Shown: piece after piece, positions 61,057 through 64,000 of the stretch
Layout: each line of letters opens with the position of its first letter
Position numbering within the stretch: position 1 is the stretch's first letter
Source: Casuarius casuarius
Taxonomy: Eukaryota > Chordata > Aves > Casuariiformes > Casuariidae
Length of the DNA: 64,000 nucleotides
Direction: 5' to 3'
Assembly (NCBI GenBank): GCA_003342895.1
Contig: PTFA01000499.1
Span: forward strand, 34,259-98,258
Program-made: the position numbers and the translations under genes
Notes under the pieces: generated by a model
The model's database searches: none
Told to the model about the DNA's origin: nothing
Seen by the model: the letters and a program-made list of their open reading frames with translations, nothing else

Positions 61057-61062
61057 AATAAA
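61057..61062 (+). terminator. LRP1: Main LRP1 poly(A) signal
   Basis: AATAAA within GTTATAAATAAAATTTTTAA, the last AT-rich stretch before GC-rich intergenic DNA. The context resembles the end of mammalian LRP1 transcripts as remembered. Cleavage is expected near 61075-61090. Confidence 0.75.
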
Positions 61063-61240
61063 ATTTTTAAAAACTGAAGAGCCGGCTACTGGTTGGCGGG
61101 GATAGAGGTGGGGGGAGGCCGCAGGAGGCGGGGGCGGCCTGGGGCGGCCTGGGCCCTGCACCCCTCGGAGTCGGGGGCACCGAGTTTTGCAAGCACCGGG
61201 CTGCCCCACAGCCGGGGCCTGGGGGCTCCTGCGCACCAGG

Positions 61241-61588
61241 CGGTGTTCGTGCAGCCGGGCAGGGGCTTGTGCAGCCCAGCGGGGGCTTGTGCAGTCTAGC
61301 ACACACCTGTGTGACCCGGAGAGTGTTCGTTAAACACAGCGGGTGCTCGTGCGACCTGGCGGGTGTTTGTGCGAACAGGTGAGCGCTCCTGTGCCTGGGT
61401 GGGTGCTCGTGCAAACCCGCGGGTATTCGTGCAACCTGGAGGATGCTCCTGTGAAGCAGCACGTGTTTGTGCAACCTGGCAGGTGCTCGGGTGAGCCAGC
61501 ACATGCTCGTGTGATCTGGAAGGTGCTTGTGCAACCCCGCGAGTGCTCGTGCCAACAGGTGAGCGCTCGTGTGACCAGGCGGGTGCAG
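61241..61588. repeat. 20-bp minisatellite, about 17 units
   Basis: Units of exactly 20 bp run from 61241 with no insertion or deletion, consensus near GGGTGCTCGTGCAACCTGGC. Individual units differ at several positions, most often around TGCTCGTG(C/T)(G/A)A. The array lies about 155 bp past the LRP1 poly(A) site. Confidence 0.9.
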
Positions 61589-61758
61589 GCCCGGCGCTGC
61601 CTCGACGCCCGCGGCCCGGCGCTGTGCCGGCTGGGCCCTGCTGCGCCCCGCGCCGGGGCAGCTCTCCGAGCACCGCGCCCCGGTTCTGAGCACCGCGCTC
61701 CTCGCCCCGGTCCGGCGCCGGTCCCGGGCTCTGCCGGCGCGCGCGGTCCCGGCAGCCG

Positions 61759-61777
61759 CCGCCAGGTGGCGCCACCG
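61759..61777. promoter_or_regulatory. CTCF-like motif with GGTGGCGCCACC palindrome
   Basis: CCGCCAGGTGGCGC (61759-61772) differs at one base from the CTCF core CCASYAGRKGGCRS. It overlaps a perfect 12-bp palindrome GGTGGCGCCACC (61766-61777). Its position in a GC-rich stretch just past the 3' end would suit a gene boundary. Binding is inferred only. Confidence 0.4.
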
Positions 61778-62245
61778 CCATCGGGAACCGGGCCGGGGGG
61801 GGGCCGCGCGCGCAGCACCGCGTGCCCCCCCGGCACCCCGATGGCCACCCCGTGTGCACTGCCCCGTGCGCACTCCCGGAGTGCACCTTCTCTTGTGCAC
61901 CCCCCTGTGTGAACTCCTCATGGGCAGCCCTGTGCGCACCCCCCCCACGCACCCCGTGCACACCCCTCCCCTGGGCCACCCCCACATGCAGCCTCTGCTG
62001 TGCACCCACTGTCCACATCCCCTATGTGCGCCCCTCTATGTGCACCCTCTCGTGCCCCTCTGTCTGCCCCCCTCCCGCATGCATCCCCCCCACGTGCACT
62101 CCGTTGTGTGCGCACACCCCGTGTGCATCCCTGGGTACGGACACGTGCCTTCGTGTGCAGGGATGCAACTTCCCGGCAGAGCGGGTTTGTGCACAGACCC
62201 TGTCTCGCGCACACTCCGGCAGTGTCCGGGGTTACACACGCGTGT

Positions 62246-62275
62246 ACACACACACACACACACACATACACACAC
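62246..62275. repeat. (CA)n microsatellite
   Basis: About 14 CA dinucleotides with one TA interruption, preceded by a GTTACACACGCGTGTACA stretch. Confidence 0.9.
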
Positions 62276-63910
62276 GCAGAGCCATGCAGCAGGTCCAGTT
62301 CAGGGCCACACACCGGCAGGGCAGTGCGGGAGGGAGCAACGCTGGCACGGGAGGAGGGAAAGCACAAGCGGCCCTGCGCCTGCAGCGGCACCACGAACCT
62401 GTGCAGCCGCTCAGCCTGCCTCTCCCCACGCGGGCAGCATGCAGCTCGTGGTGTGCAGCGCTGCCGGGGCCGGCACCCTGCAGTGTCCCTGCACAGGAAG
62501 GGGGGCTAATGCCAGAGAAATGGGACCTAATGACACCAGGGCTCCAACAGACAAGGGTGGGAGAGGGCTGGGGCGAGAGGCACTGGCAGCCGGGGTGCGG
62601 GTGGGCCCGTGCCGGGGGCTGAGGCGTCCCTGCCCGGTGCGGCGTGCCGAGGCGCCCCAGGCCACGTGCAAGCCTCGCCCGTGAGCTGCAGCGGGTGGGG
62701 GTGACGGATGCACTCGCTGACCAATGAGTCCCTGCGGAGGTGACAGTGGGGACGGGGTAGTGCACGCCAGGCAGTCATTTGTCTGATGTCTGTTCTCTTT
62801 CCAGTGGATGCACAAGCCCCTCTGCCCTGCCATCCTTCCTCCCTCCTCCTCCTCCTCACACGGCCCCGCTGCTCCCTGGGGCACACGAGCGGCCCCTGGG
62901 CGCCCGGCCTCGATCGATGCGTGATGGATGGAGCACAGCAGGCGCAGGCACCGAGCGGGGCTGCGCGGCGCGAGGGCAGCCCCGCGCCTCTGCACTGCTG
63001 AAGCCCGCAGCCGAGCAGCCCAGGCTGCCCACCCGCAGGGACGCCGGGGCCCCTCCAGCCGGCACCTGCTCCAGCACCCGCCGCCCCCAGCTCCCGGGGA
63101 CGGCTGTGCACCAGGCCCCTCCGCCGAAGGGCTGCGGCGTGGCCCGGCCCTTAGATCTATTTCAATACTGTCTCTTTGTTCACTTATCGGTTTCTTATAT
63201 CTCCTCTAGAGTTTTTTTTTCCCCCTTTTTCTGCTCTCTCTTCTTTTTTCTCTTCTTTTTTTCCTTCCCTATATTTTTAAGCCTCACTTTCCCCTTGCCT
63301 CTGCCCGCCCGGATCTGGGGCTGTCAGTGCAGGATCCCCTCCTGCCCCCACCCCATGTCCCTTGGGGCCATGGGGGGCACCAGGGCTCCCACAGGGACCT
63401 TGCTGCAGCTGGGGGGGCTCCCGAATGCCCAGGTCCTTTCTCCTGCACAGGAGGGAGCAGGCTGCGGGGTGCGAGAACCATTGCAGCAAGCGCAAGGCTG
63501 GGGGGGGGGGGGCTTCCTCCACAGCCAGGCTCCCCTGCCATGGGGAGCATGTGGGATGCACATAGGGCTGCCGTGGGGCTGCCGTGGGGCTGCCAGGGCC
63601 AGGCGTCCGGCTCGCTGCACCCATCGGCGTTCCCCTTCGGTCCTCTCCCTCGCCCTTTCCCATGCTTCTCTCCCTGTTGCCGCGTGTTCATCCTGCCGCC
63701 ACACGCTCGTGCACTGCCGCCCGGCCCCTCCGGCGCCTGCCCCAGCCCCACCGGCCCCGAGCCCCTGCCGGCAGCTCCTGGGGCAGAAGGAGAAAATAAT
63801 AGTAGCAGTAACAGTGATAGTAGTGATTATAGTAAAGTGCTGGTGCTGGGGAGGGATCTCGGCTGAGCGTCGCGGGGGTAGGAGGACCCCCGGCAGACGC
63901 CTCCGAGGGC

Positions 63911-63924
63911 ACATGCGCGCGCGC

Positions 63925-63999
<75 letters not shown>

Positions 64000-64000
64000 C
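63911..64000. repeat. (GC)n(GT)n microsatellite, cut by the window end
   Basis: Six GC dinucleotides pass directly into more than 30 GT dinucleotides and a final GCGTGC. All 90 bases alternate purine and pyrimidine. The repeat may continue beyond base 64000. Confidence 0.95.

Larger units (their letters stand above)
60071..61085 (+). other. LRP1: LRP1 3' untranslated region
   Basis: About 1 kb from the stop to just past the AATAAA at 61057-61062. The segment 60143-60215 (CACTGTATAAATGTACAAAT, then GAGCAGTATTATTACCTGTA) and the final TATTGTTATAAATAAAATTT resemble the ends of mammalian LRP1 mRNA as I recall, which supports the UTR limits. In between it is GC-rich with a degenerate CCCTGCATCC repeat (60545-60660) and A-rich runs (60868-60910). 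The exact cleavage site is inferred. Confidence 0.8.
61086..64000. other. Intergenic DNA downstream of LRP1
   Basis: No exon of a neighbouring gene was recognised on either strand. In mammals NXPH4 follows LRP1 a few kilobases downstream on the same strand, so its promoter may lie beyond the window. The stretch holds a 20-bp minisatellite, a CTCF-like motif, a degenerate GTGCACCCC-rich region (61845-62150), a CA tract, a pyrimidine tract (63186-63300), a G run near 63500-63512, an AGT/AAT-type repeat (63794-63835) and a long GC/GT tract at the window end. Confidence 0.7.

Noticed and set aside
61241..61588. CRISPR-like array
   Set aside because: Contiguous 20-bp units without unique spacers, in a vertebrate genome.
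61067..62005. 312-residue minus-strand open frame with 20-residue repeats
   Set aside because: The periodicity is simply the 20-bp minisatellite read in a third frame, and the other two frames look the same. No start context or splice structure.
61086..64000. First exon of a downstream neighbour such as NXPH4
   Set aside because: No signal peptide plus conserved coding segment was recognised. ORFs at 61822-62684 are read through degenerate GTGCACCCC repeats.

Overview
The window is vertebrate nuclear DNA carrying most of one very large multi-exon gene on the + strand, LRP1 (LDL receptor-related protein 1, the alpha-2-macroglobulin/apoE endocytic receptor). I could place 83 consecutive coding exons from 12389 to the TAG stop at 60068-60070. 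Their phases all join without a break, and together they encode 4256 residues after a split codon carried in from upstream. Human LRP1 has 89 exons (from memory), so these should be exons 7-89. Signal peptide, first two LDL-A repeats, first two EGF modules and the start of beta-propeller 1 lie upstream of base 1. The host looks like a sauropsid, most likely a bird: introns are short (often 80-500 bp), DNA is GC/CpG-rich as on avian microchromosomes, there is a CR1-type LINE scrap with a bird-like motif near 38630, and ancient MIR and turtle/crocodile/bird SINE-like remnants occur. The species cannot be told from sequence alone. Layout: 1-12388 is the 3' part of one long intron with no recognisable exon. 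It holds two CpG-dense blocks (3838-4560, 5165-5770), AT-rich islands, a MIR remnant and several small palindromes. Then follow propeller 1 (12389-15169), EGF (16842-16985), propeller 2 (17419-19798), EGF (20155-20280), LDL-A cluster II with 8 repeats (20894-25611), two EGFs (25705-25950), propellers 3 to 6 separated by EGFs (26852-38986), EGF (39434-39559), LDL-A cluster III with 10 repeats (39681-44623), EGFs (to 45051), propeller 7 (45272-47408), EGF, LDL-A cluster IV with 11 repeats (47777-54526), two EGFs, propeller 8 with the furin site (55466-57324), a string of EGF repeats (57668-59107), the membrane span (59387-59474), the cytoplasmic tail with two NPxY motifs (59601-60070) and a 3' UTR ending near 61085. 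From there to 64000 is intergenic repeat-rich DNA: a 20-bp minisatellite, a CTCF-like motif, CA and GC/GT tracts. No second gene was recognised. All parts make one protein: LDL-A clusters bind ligands through Ca-dependent acidic sites, propeller/EGF units drive acid-dependent release and spacing, furin cuts the precursor into a large ectodomain chain and a small membrane chain, and the tail recruits endocytic and signalling adaptors. The most interesting new observation is a well-formed 51-bp in-frame candidate exon at 23118-23168. It encodes a second C-terminal half of an LDL-A repeat and could replace the normal exon at 24110-24277, deleting exactly one ligand-binding repeat while keeping all cysteines paired. 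Introns not listed separately were read through and hold nothing I can name beyond splice signals.
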